Shown here in pieces: positions 7,204 to 15,248 of a DNA stretch of 56,947 bases (position 1 is its first letter; every line of letters begins with the position of its first letter). The DNA is from Fibrobacterota bacterium. GTDB taxonomy: Bacteria > Fibrobacterota > Fibrobacteria > UBA11236. A program made the position numbers and the translations under genes. Location of the stretch: the NCBI GenBank assembly GCA_028287465.1, contig JAQBPO010000087.1, positions 1 to 56,947 of the forward strand. The letters run 5' to 3'. The notes beneath the pieces were generated by a model. The model ran no database searches and was not told the origin of the DNA. It saw only the letters and a program-made list of their open reading frames with translations.

Positions 7204-9909
7204 ATGAACATTTCCCCCAAGCGTTCGGCAATCGCATTGCGCCGATTGACGCATTTCACCACCGTCCATCTCGTGGCGGGTCTCGTCGCGGCATCGCTCT
7301 CCATCGCCTTCCTGGGCGGTTGCGCGAAAGAGGAATCCGGGATCGTGAACGTCTGCGTTCCGCCTACGGTCATCCGCACCTCGCCTTCCGATGGCGGGGC
7401 CAACGAGCCTTTGACCAAGGCTGCCGCCTCCTTCGCCGCTTCCGCGGGCATTTCCGGGGTCAAGGTCGTCTCGGCCACCTTCAGCACCCCCATGCGCGGG
7501 AATACCATCAACGCTTCCAGCTTCTTCATGATGCAGGGCGCCGATACCATCCGGGGCACGGTTTCCTATTCCGATACCACCGCCTTCCTGATCGTGCCGA
7601 ACGGCCTGGAACCCAATCTCACCTATACCTGCAAGGTCACCAAGGCCGTGCGGGACCTGGACGGCATCGCCATGGTCGCGGATTACGTCTGGACCTTCAA
7701 GTCCATCGCACCGGGAACGCCCACCCTGGTTTCCCCCGCCAACGGGGCTTCCGGGCTCGCCTCGAACCCGATCCTGGCCTGGAACGCCGTTCCGGGAGCC
7801 GAAAGCTACCGGTTGCAGGTTTCCCTTAGCCCGGCCTTCGTGAGCACGGTCTATGACGATTCGACCCTCACGGGAACCTCCCGACAGGTGACCGGATTGG
7901 CGGCCGGCACGGCCTACTTCTGGCGCCTGAACGCGAAAATCTCCGGCACTTCCGGCGCCTATTCGGACGTCTGGAAGTTCACCACCATCGCGCCTCCCGC
8001 CGCGCCCGTCCTCGTCGCTCCCGCGGCCGGTGCAACGGCCCAGCCGACCACCTTGAAGATGACCTGGCTCGCCTCCTCCGGAGCGGAAACCTACCGCCTC
8101 CTGATCAGCACCAACCCCAATTTCACCGGGGTCTCCTTTTATGATTCCACGGTCGCCGGCGTTTCCCAGCTCGTCAACGGCTTCGCCAACGGGACCACCT
8201 ACTACTGGCGGGTGAGAGCCCGGAACGCCGCCGGCAACAGCGACTTTTCCACGTGGACCTTCACGACCGCCGCCGCCATCCCGCCGGCGCCTGAATTGGT
8301 TTCCCCCGTGGACGCGGCCGGAAACGCCACCACCATACCCAACCTGGATTGGACCGCCTCCGTAGGCGCGTCCAAGTATCGTCTGCAGGTGGATACGAGC
8401 TCGGCTTTCGGAAGCACGGTATACGACGATTCGACCATTTCGGGATCTTCCCAGAAGGTGCCGGGCCTCATCGTCGGCCAGACCTATTACTGGCGCGTGA
8501 ACGCCAAGAACGCGGGCGGTACCAGCTCCTATTCCAAGACCTGGCGTTTCACGGTGGCGACCCTCGCCGTCCTGGACGCTCCGGTCCTGGTCTCCCCGGC
8601 CGATTCCGCCGCCGATATCTCGACCCATCCCCTCCTGGATTGGGATGAAGTCATCGGCGCCGCCACCTATCGCCTGCAGGTGGATACCCTCATCTCCTTC
8701 GCCGGGCCGGTATTCGATAATGCGACCCTCACGGCCACGTCCCAGGGCCTTACCGGCCTGGTGGTCGGCAAGACCTACTTCTGGCGCGTGAACGCCAAGT
8801 ATAGCGGCGGAACGAGCGCCTTTTCCGTGGTGCGCCGGTTCACGGTCGTTGCGGTGAGCGCTCCGGCCGCCCCGCTCCTGGAATCCCCTTCGGATTCCGC
8901 CACCGGCATTTCCAGGAATCCGATCCTGCGGTGGAAGGCTTCGACCGGTGCGGCGACCTACCATCTGCAGGTCGATACCAGCGCGCTGTTCAACGGCGTG
9001 CTGATCGCCGATGATTCGAACCTCAACGCCCTTTCGAGGCCCATTCCGGCCGGCTTGACGGACGGAAAGACCTACTTCTGGCGCGTGAACGCCAAGAACA
9101 ACGGAGGCACCAGCGCGTATTCGACCGTCTGGCGCTTCACCGTGGACTCCTCCCTGGTCAACCCGGTCAATCTGGGGGCGGCGGCCCGGTTCGGCAGCAT
9201 CGGCGGCGGCGCCGGCATCACCAACCACGGCATCTTCACCCAGGTGAACGGAAGCCTCGGAACCACGGGCGCTTCCACCCTGGTGACCGGGTTCCATGAC
9301 GGGACGAACCCGCCTTCCAACGTATTCACGGAAACGCCCCTCGATATCGGCGCGGTCAGCGATACCATCTATACGGCTACGGCCCCGCCGGGTTCCATCC
9401 CGGGCAAGGTCGCGACCGATGCCTTGGCCGCGGCGCAAACCGCGTTCAACTTCCTGAAGGGCCTGCCCCCGGGATCCGATCCCGCCGCCGGCGAACTGGG
9501 CGGTCTCACCCTTGCGCCCGGCACCTACACCTCCGCGGGAGGCACCTTCAAGATCACCCTGCTTGACCTTACCTTGGACGCCCAAGGCGATCCGGACGCG
9601 CGCTTCGTCTTCCAGGTCCCAAGTTCCCTTACCGTGGGCGCGGCAGGGCCCTTGGGCGCCCGCAGCGTCAACCTGATCAACGGCGCACAGGCCAAGAACG
9701 TCTTCTGGGTGGTCGGCACCGGAGGCGGCGGAGCGGCGACCATCAACGGGGCCGGCGGCGGCACCATGGTGGGCACCATCATCGCCTCCTCGGGAGTCAC
9801 CTTCTCCACGATCGGCAACGTGACCCTCACCAGGTTGGAAGGCCGGGCCCTGAGCCTGAACGCCTCCGTAACCATGGTGAACACCATCATCAATGTGCCC
9901 GCTCCTTGA
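7204..9909 (+). CDS. Surface lipoprotein: Ig-like domain, five FN3 repeats, C-terminal DUF3494 ice-binding-like domain
   Basis: The start at 7204 follows GGAAGG by 5 nt. The 901-residue product has a lipoprotein signal ending AFLGGC. Next is a bacterial Ig-like (SbsA/Big_5 type) domain (PTVIRTSPSDGG... VWTFKS), then five FN3-like repeats of about 95 residues, each ending YYWRVNAKN..GTS.YS..WRFTV. The last 245 residues (from NLGAAARFGSIGG) are a DUF3494 domain, the fold of type-1 ice-binding proteins and of many adhesins (FHDGTNPPS, ALAAAQTAFNFL, GTYTSAGGTFKIT, VFWVVG, MVGTIIAS). The arrangement suggests a stalk displaying a beta-solenoid head from the outer membrane. Ice binding versus adhesion cannot be decided from sequence. 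An OmpA-type gene follows directly. Confidence 0.88.
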   Translation: MNISPKRSAIALRRLTHFTTVHLVAGLVAASLSIAFLGGCAKEESGIVNVCVPPTVIRTSPSDGGANEPLTKAAASFAASAGISGVKVVSATFSTPMRGNTINASSFFMMQGADTIRGTVSYSDTTAFLIVPNGLEPNLTYTCKVTKAVRDLDGIAMVADYVWTFKSIAPGTPTLVSPANGASGLASNPILAWNAVPGAESYRLQVSLSPAFVSTVYDDSTLTGTSRQVTGLAAGTAYFWRLNAKISGTSGAYSDVWKFTTIAPPAAPVLVAPAAGATAQPTTLKMTWLASSGAETYRLLISTNPNFTGVSFYDSTVAGVSQLVNGFANGTTYYWRVRARNAAGNSDFSTWTFTTAAAIPPAPELVSPVDAAGNATTIPNLDWTASVGASKYRLQVDTSSAFGSTVYDDSTISGSSQKVPGLIVGQTYYWRVNAKNAGGTSSYSKTWRFTVATLAVLDAPVLVSPADSAADISTHPLLDWDEVIGAATYRLQVDTLISFAGPVFDNATLTATSQGLTGLVVGKTYFWRVNAKYSGGTSAFSVVRRFTVVAVSAPAAPLLESPSDSATGISRNPILRWKASTGAATYHLQVDTSALFNGVLIADDSNLNALSRPIPAGLTDGKTYFWRVNAKNNGGTSAYSTVWRFTVDSSLVNPVNLGAAARFGSIGGGAGITNHGIFTQVNGSLGTTGASTLVTGFHDGTNPPSNVFTETPLDIGAVSDTIYTATAPPGSIPGKVATDALAAAQTAFNFLKGLPPGSDPAAGELGGLTLAPGTYTSAGGTFKITLLDLTLDAQGDPDARFVFQVPSSLTVGAAGPLGARSVNLINGAQAKNVFWVVGTGGGGAATINGAGGGTMVGTIIASSGVTFSTIGNVTLTRLEGRALSLNASVTMVNTIINVPAP
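7708..9144 (+). repeat. Five tandem FN3-coding repeats
   Basis: Within the lipoprotein gene, five units of about 285-290 bp encode FN3-like modules. They share P.LVSP.....G......L.W.....A..YRLQV near the start and TYYWRV.A.....G.S.YS near the end. Units 3 to 5 are closest to each other, suggesting recent internal duplication. Confidence 0.85.
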
Positions 9910-9977
9910 AGCGGCCCGTGATCGGCACCGGCGATACCATGAATAAAAACAATCATTCCTCCAGTAAGGGGCCATCC

Positions 9978-11936
9978 ATGTATCGGGTCATTTCCATGCT
10001 ACTCTGCCTGTTCTGCTTCCTCGCCGTTCCCAAGGCGGAGGAACCCGAGCGCGCCCGGCCCACATGGTGGTTCGGCGGCGCCGCGGGCGCCAACCTGAAT
10101 TGGTACAGCGGGACCCTCCAAAGGCTGAATCCCGACCTGACCTCACCGGCGCCTTTCCACAAGGGGTTCGGAGCCGGCCTGTACCTGGCCCCCCACGTGG
10201 AGTACCGCCACGATTCCATCTGGGGCGGCATGCTGCAGGCGGGATACGACGATCGTCGCGGGACGTTCGACGACGTGACCTGCCCTTGCGGCGAGATCGC
10301 GACCCTGAAGACGACCGTCAGCTACTTCTCCATCGAACCGAGCCTCCGGGTCGCGCCCTTCGCGGGCCGGTTGTACCTGTATGCGGGACCCCGCTTCGCC
10401 TTCAATTGGGCCCCCAACTTCGGGAAATCCTCGACGGACGATGAGAAGACCTTCGAATACGCCCGGGAGAACAATCCCGACGTGAAGGCCGAGCTCAACA
10501 AAATGAACGGATTCGTTTTCTCGGGCCAGTTGGGGCTCGGTTACGATATCCCTCTCGCCGCCCGCGACAACAAGACCCAGGTCGACCTGTCCCCCTTCAT
10601 TTCCTACCAGCCCTATTGGGGCCAGGAGCCGCGTTCGATCGAAACCTGGGCCGTATCGACCTTGCGCCTGGGCGCCGTCCTGAAGTTCGGGACGGGGAAG
10701 GTCCTTCCCGCCTCGGAAGCCGCGGTCGTCGACGCCGATGTCCGTTTCTCCGTACGGGCGCCGAAGGCCATAACCGTTAAGCGCCGGGTCCGGGAAACCT
10801 TCCCGCTCCGCAATTACGTGTTCTTCGAAGAGGGTTCCTCGGAAATACCGGCCCGCTACGTGGCCCTGACCAAGCCCCAGGCCTCGGCCTTCAAGGAAGA
10901 GCAGTTGCAGGAGATCCAACCCATCAGCAATACCGGCCGTTCCCTGCGCCAGATGACCGTGTACTACAATATCCTGAACACCCTCGGGGACCGCATGAAG
11001 CGGAGTCCCAAGACGACCATCGTCCTGAGCGGCGCTTCCGCCAGCGGACCGGAACAAGGCAAGGCCCGGGCCGCCTCGGTCAAGAAGTACCTGGTGGACG
11101 TATTCGGGATCGACAGCGCGCGGATAGCCACCGAAGGCCGCGACAAACCCCGGATCCCGTCCGAAGTGGCCGGCGGTACCCAGGACCTGGCCCTCTTGCA
11201 GGCCGGGAACAACCGGGTCGATATCGAGACCACTTCCCCCGAGATGATGGTCCAGGTGGGCGGGGATAACCGTTACATGCTGAAGCCGGTGCAGATCGTG
11301 GCGGACGTGGAAGATCCCCTCGACAGCCATGTGCTGTTCAACGTCGAGGGCGCCGGGGAGGCCTTGTCGACCTGGTCCCTCGAGATAACCGATGACCAGG
11401 GTAAGGTGCAGAATTACGGGCCTTACATGGGCCAACATGAGAGCATTTCCGGCAATACCATCCTTGGGGATCGCACCGAAGGCGACTATAAGGTGGCCAT
11501 GATCGGGATGAAGAAGGACGGGAAGGCGGTCCGCATGGAGGCCGCTCCCATCCATCTCATCCGGAGGACGGAACCGATGAACGAGGCCTTGCGCTTCAGC
11601 ATCCTTTTCGACTTCGGGCAATCGAAAGCCAAGGGCGCATACGAGACGTTCCTCAAGGACATGGTCGTTCCCCTCGTGGCGGACAGCAGCGTCATCATCA
11701 TCCATGGCTATACGGACATTATCGGCGACGAGGCCTATAACCAGAAGCTCTCGGACGAACGCGTCCAGGACACCCGCGGCATGCTCGAGTTGCTGATTCC
11801 CGACTGGGAGAAGCGCGGGATGGCCTTCGAAACCTTCGGGTTCGGGGAAAACCCCAAGAATGCGCCGTTCGACAACAACCTTCCCGAGGAACGGTTCTAC
11901 AACCGGTCCGTATTCATCGATATCGTCCCCAAATAA
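9978..11936 (+). CDS. OmpA-family protein with N-terminal beta-barrel and two OmpA-like periplasmic domains
   Basis: From the ATG at 9978 (AAGGGG 6 nt upstream) the product has 652 residues with a signal peptide (RVISMLLCLFCFLAVPKAE). Residues 30-240 look like an 8-10 strand barrel (WWFGGAAGANLNWYSG, YLYAGPRFAFNWAPNFG, VDLSPFISYQPYWGQ). Two OmpA/MotB-like modules follow: one around VFFEEGSSEIPARY to AGNNRVDIETTS, and a C-terminal one (ILFDFGQSKAKGAYETFL, IHGYTDIIGDEAYNQKLSDERV, FYNRSVFIDI). The OmpA domains would bind peptidoglycan and tether the outer membrane. The gene begins 68 nt after the FN3/DUF3494 lipoprotein, so the pair is probably co-transcribed. An upstream ATG at 9939 is possible but has a weaker site. 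Confidence 0.85.
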   Translation: MYRVISMLLCLFCFLAVPKAEEPERARPTWWFGGAAGANLNWYSGTLQRLNPDLTSPAPFHKGFGAGLYLAPHVEYRHDSIWGGMLQAGYDDRRGTFDDVTCPCGEIATLKTTVSYFSIEPSLRVAPFAGRLYLYAGPRFAFNWAPNFGKSSTDDEKTFEYARENNPDVKAELNKMNGFVFSGQLGLGYDIPLAARDNKTQVDLSPFISYQPYWGQEPRSIETWAVSTLRLGAVLKFGTGKVLPASEAAVVDADVRFSVRAPKAITVKRRVRETFPLRNYVFFEEGSSEIPARYVALTKPQASAFKEEQLQEIQPISNTGRSLRQMTVYYNILNTLGDRMKRSPKTTIVLSGASASGPEQGKARAASVKKYLVDVFGIDSARIATEGRDKPRIPSEVAGGTQDLALLQAGNNRVDIETTSPEMMVQVGGDNRYMLKPVQIVADVEDPLDSHVLFNVEGAGEALSTWSLEITDDQGKVQNYGPYMGQHESISGNTILGDRTEGDYKVAMIGMKKDGKAVRMEAAPIHLIRRTEPMNEALRFSILFDFGQSKAKGAYETFLKDMVVPLVADSSVIIIHGYTDIIGDEAYNQKLSDERVQDTRGMLELLIPDWEKRGMAFETFGFGENPKNAPFDNNLPEERFYNRSVFIDIVPK

Positions 11937-12045
11937 CGGGATCCCTCGGGGCTGGTTTGGCCCCGAAAACCGGCCGGCTCCGGACAAATCCATTCCCCTG
12001 CCGGACCGCTCGGCGGTATCCTGAGGAGGGTAACCGGGGGTGGTC

Positions 12046-13533
12046 ATGAAGTACTTGGGAATTTTGAATCTCCTAATCGCGTCGTCCGTGTTCGCCCAGT
12101 CCTGGCAATGGACCCTGAACACGGCGACGGATTCCCTCAAACGCAGCTTCCAACCCATGCGGGTGGAAATCCCCGTTTCGCAATTCGATCCCGCCCTGCC
12201 CAAGGATCCGGTCGCGCTCTACGCCCAACTTCAGATGGTCGGGGAAACTTCCGGCAGGGCCGCGCAGGTACAATGGAACAAGTCCGATGCCGGAAAAATC
12301 ACGGTAATGTGGATGGAAGAGTCCCTGCTCCCGAACAAAGCCTACAAGTACCAGCTGACCGTGACCCAGACCCCGCCTCCCGGCGCCGCCGCGCCTTTCA
12401 AGCTGACCAAGGTCGACTCCGGCATCGACGTGGCCCATGGCGACAAGATGGTGTACCGCTACCAGGACGTGTACGATGCGGCGAACTACGGCGAAACCCG
12501 GCGCCCGTTCAACCATGTCTACGGCACCGACGGCAAATACATCACCAAGGGCAATGAGGGCGAGCATCCGCACCAGCGCGGGATCTTCATGGGCTGGGAC
12601 ATCGGCGGCCACGGGTATTGGACCGACGGCGGCGGAACCGTGCAGATCCACAAGAGCTACGATCCCGCCCTGGAGGTCATGGGTCCGGTTTTCTCGCGGG
12701 TGTCTTCCACCATTTCCTGGCAGCACAACAAGGTCGAGGAGTTGGTCGAAACGCGTACGGTAGAGGCCTGGTGGATCAAGCCCGGGGTGACCTTGCTCGA
12801 TTTCCGGTACGTCCTGACCGAACCGAACGGCAAGGAGTTCTTCCTGGACGGGGAGGGCGCCCATGCGGGCATGCAGTTCCGCGCCGCGGACGAGGTGAAC
12901 GTGAACCGGCTCGATTCGGCCCTGAGCGCCCACCATTTCTCCCAGGACGGGGCAATCAAGTCCGGATACAACTATACCGGCAAGGGGCATTGGATCGCCC
13001 AACTCTTCCCCGTACGCGGCGTCAAGTACCTGGCCATGGTGATGGACCACCTGGACAATCCCAAGCCCACGGAATTCCCCACCCGGGATTACGGCCGTTT
13101 CGGCATCTTCTTCAACCATACCCAGCCCGCGGGAAAGCCCCTGCCCCTGTATTACCGGTTCCTGATCGCCGACCGTAGCGTGCAGGATACGGCCGGGATC
13201 GCCTCGGCCTACAATTCGTTCCAATATCCGCCATTGGTGACGGCGGTCAAGGGACCGGTAGGCCTCGCGCGCGGGTCCGCGCCCAAGGCGCGACCCTTCC
13301 CGATGACTTCCATCGACCCGCGCCTCGGCATCGGGATTTCCGGCAGGGAATTGCGATTGATCGGGAACCGTCCCGTCGTGGCGAGCCTGTACAATCTCGC
13401 GGGGCATATGATCGCGAGCCAGGAGGTTACGCCGCGGTCGGCGATGTCCCTCGCGGCCATCCCGAAAGGCCTGGTGTGGATCCAGGTGCGGGGAGCGGCC
13501 GGGACCATGACCCAGGCCTATCTCCTGCGCTGA
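12046..13533 (+). CDS. Secreted DUF6807 (PmoA-like) protein with C-terminal sorting module
   Basis: The 495-residue protein has a signal peptide (KYLGILNLLIASSVFA-Q) and a DUF6807 domain recognised by NEGEHPHQRGIFMGWD and later GRFGIFFNHTQPAGKPLPLYYRF. DUF6807 proteins are common in planctomycetes and other degraders, often near sugar-modifying enzymes; the reaction is not established. The last 75 residues (ISGRELRLIGNRPVVASLYN... GLVWIQVRGAAGTMTQAYL) form a C-terminal beta module shared with other secreted proteins in this window. The start has AGGAGG at 12024 and GGGGG immediately upstream; a GTG at 12040 is an alternative. Confidence 0.82.
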   Translation: MKYLGILNLLIASSVFAQSWQWTLNTATDSLKRSFQPMRVEIPVSQFDPALPKDPVALYAQLQMVGETSGRAAQVQWNKSDAGKITVMWMEESLLPNKAYKYQLTVTQTPPPGAAAPFKLTKVDSGIDVAHGDKMVYRYQDVYDAANYGETRRPFNHVYGTDGKYITKGNEGEHPHQRGIFMGWDIGGHGYWTDGGGTVQIHKSYDPALEVMGPVFSRVSSTISWQHNKVEELVETRTVEAWWIKPGVTLLDFRYVLTEPNGKEFFLDGEGAHAGMQFRAADEVNVNRLDSALSAHHFSQDGAIKSGYNYTGKGHWIAQLFPVRGVKYLAMVMDHLDNPKPTEFPTRDYGRFGIFFNHTQPAGKPLPLYYRFLIADRSVQDTAGIASAYNSFQYPPLVTAVKGPVGLARGSAPKARPFPMTSIDPRLGIGISGRELRLIGNRPVVASLYNLAGHMIASQEVTPRSAMSLAAIPKGLVWIQVRGAAGTMTQAYLLR

Positions 13534-13589
13534 TTCGATGGCCTTCGGAATCACTTAAGCGCCGGGTCCGTGACTTCCGGAACCCGCCT

Positions 13590-14570
13590 TCAGGCGATTT
13601 CGAGGACGAGCTTACCCGTATGGAGACCGGACTCCATCAAAGCGTGGGCCTCGCCCGCGCTTCCCAGGGGAAACGTCCGGGTCACCTTGGGCGCCACCTT
13701 ACCCGATTCCAGCAGGGGCCAGACCCGATCCAGCAAGGCCGCGGCGATGCGGCCCTTTTCGCCTACGGTGCGGGGGCGCAGGGTGGATCCGGTCAACCTC
13801 AGGCGCTTCTGCATCAGCTTGCGCAAATCCAGCTCGGCCTTGTGCCCGCCCAGGGTCGCGATCTGGACCAGCCTTCCCAGGGGCGCCAGGGCTTCCAGGT
13901 TCCTGGGCAGGTAGGAACCGCCCACCATGTCCAGGATGACGTCGGCTCCGCGCCCTCCCGTAACCTCCAGGGTACGCTGGACGAAATCCTCCTCCTTATG
14001 GAAGAATACCCGGTCGGCGCCGCATTCGCGGCAGAGGGCTTCCGACTCCCGGCGGCCTACGGTTGTCAGCACATGGGAACCCAGGGCATGCGCCATTTGG
14101 ATGGCCATGGTGCCGATCCCTCCGGAGCCGCCGTGGATGAGGGCCGTCTCGCCTTCGAGCAGGCCCCCGTCCTCGAACAGGTTGGTCCAGACCGTAAAGC
14201 AGGTTTCCGGGACCGCGGCGGCCTGGATGAAGTCGAAACCGCGCGGGAGGGGCAGGCATTGGATCGCGGGGGCGACCGTATATTCCGCGTAACCGCCTCC
14301 GGCGAGGAGGGCGCATACGGCATCGCCGGGCTTCCACCGCGTCGATCCGGCGCCGCAGGCGGCCACGGTTCCCGCGACCTCCAGTCCCAGGATCGGGGAG
14401 GCACCCGGCGGAGGCGCATAGTGACCCTGGCGTTGCAGGCAATCCGGCCGGTTGATCCCGGCGGCATGGACCTTGATCAGGACCTCATCCGGACCCGGGG
14501 AGGGAATGGGGGCTTCCGCCAGGTAAAGGACCTCGGGCCCGCCGTGGCCGCGCATATCGATGCATTTCAT
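13590..14570 (-). CDS. NAD(P)H:quinone oxidoreductase, PIG3 / zeta-crystallin-like MDR family
   Basis: This 326-residue zinc-free medium-chain dehydrogenase/reductase has an N-terminal GroES-like domain (PGPDEVLIKVHAAGINRPDC, LGLEVAGTV) and a Rossmann domain with ALIHGGSGGIGTMAIQ. The zinc-ligand cysteines of alcohol dehydrogenases are absent. The INRPDCLQRQGHY..P signature fits the PIG3-type quinone oxidoreductases, which reduce quinones or enones with NADPH in the cytoplasm. It is a single gene, convergent with the DUF6807 gene and divergent from the TIR-like gene (102-nt gap). Confidence 0.9.
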   Translation of the reverse strand: MKCIDMRGHGGPEVLYLAEAPIPSPGPDEVLIKVHAAGINRPDCLQRQGHYAPPPGASPILGLEVAGTVAACGAGSTRWKPGDAVCALLAGGGYAEYTVAPAIQCLPLPRGFDFIQAAAVPETCFTVWTNLFEDGGLLEGETALIHGGSGGIGTMAIQMAHALGSHVLTTVGRRESEALCRECGADRVFFHKEEDFVQRTLEVTGGRGADVILDMVGGSYLPRNLEALAPLGRLVQIATLGGHKAELDLRKLMQKRLRLTGSTLRPRTVGEKGRIAAALLDRVWPLLESGKVAPKVTRTFPLGSAGEAHALMESGLHTGKLVLEIA

Positions 14571-14672
14571 GGGGATCCTATAGGGTTGGCGTGTGTCACG
14601 GGAAGGTTAAAATAGCTTGCCGTTCCCCCGATTGGCATTGTCCCGGATTCCGAAGTTGGGATATTATGCCGT

Positions 14673-15194
14673 ATGGATCCCGGCAGCCTGTTCCAAAGGA
14701 AAAAACGCAAATTGTACGTGGCCTACGACCATGTGCGGGACGCGTCCAAATACTCGGCCTTCGAAGACCTGTTCTCCTCCCTGTTCAATATCGTGCGGGA
14801 CAATTCCCTGGAGCGCGAACTCGATACCGGGGACGCGGAATCCTATCTCCGGAACCTGCGGGAGGGGGCGATGGCCGATTGCGATTGCGTCATCGTCCTA
14901 TGCGGGGCGGAGACCCATTCGCTGAAATTCGTGGACTGGGAGATCAAGGCCGCCCTGGATCTCAAGCTCGGCCTGATCGGAGTCATCCTTCCCGACAACC
15001 CGGGCGGGACCCGAGGTGACCCGGTCCTGCCTGATCGCCTGCGCAGGAACTTCGATGCCGGGTTCGCGGTGGTTTGCCGGGCGGACGAATTGGCCCAGGG
15101 ACGCATCGACCTGGCGCCGCGCATCGTCTTCGCCCAGGATCAACCCGTTTCCCGGATCGACAATACCCAGCCCCTGCGCGATCGCGACGGCTGA
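14673..15194 (+). CDS. TIR-like domain protein (ThsB/MTH538 type)
   Basis: The product has 173 residues. Residues 12-115 match the TIR-like fold of the MTH538/DUF1863 family: first strand KLYVAYDHVRDASKY, then ADCDCVIVLCGAETHSLKFV, then DWEIKAALDLKLGLIGVILPD. The Glu in DWEI sits where the family keeps an acidic residue following the TxxSxxV turn. This family includes ThsB, the NAD-derived signal maker of Thoeris anti-phage systems, but also many uncharacterised solo proteins. No ThsA-like effector (SLOG or SIR2) lies nearby. The C-terminal 55 residues have no recognisable domain. Cytoplasmic; defence function is inference only. Confidence 0.75.
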   Translation: MDPGSLFQRKKRKLYVAYDHVRDASKYSAFEDLFSSLFNIVRDNSLERELDTGDAESYLRNLREGAMADCDCVIVLCGAETHSLKFVDWEIKAALDLKLGLIGVILPDNPGGTRGDPVLPDRLRRNFDAGFAVVCRADELAQGRIDLAPRIVFAQDQPVSRIDNTQPLRDRDG

Positions 15195-15248
15195 ACGGAT
15201 CCTCCGCTTCTTCCATCCCCAGGACCCGATCGGCCGGCCCGACCCGGC

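Noticed and set aside
7174-9975. 933-codon open frame on the minus strand
   Set aside because: It is antisense to the FN3/DUF3494 lipoprotein; the low-complexity Gly/Arg-rich translation is typical of a shadow.
11947-11965. Terminator after the OmpA-type gene (CGGGGC/GCCCCG stem)
   Set aside because: The stem is short and followed by GAAAAC with no T run.
14673-15194. A full Thoeris defence system
   Set aside because: Only the ThsB-like TIR protein is present; no ThsA-type effector lies within the window.
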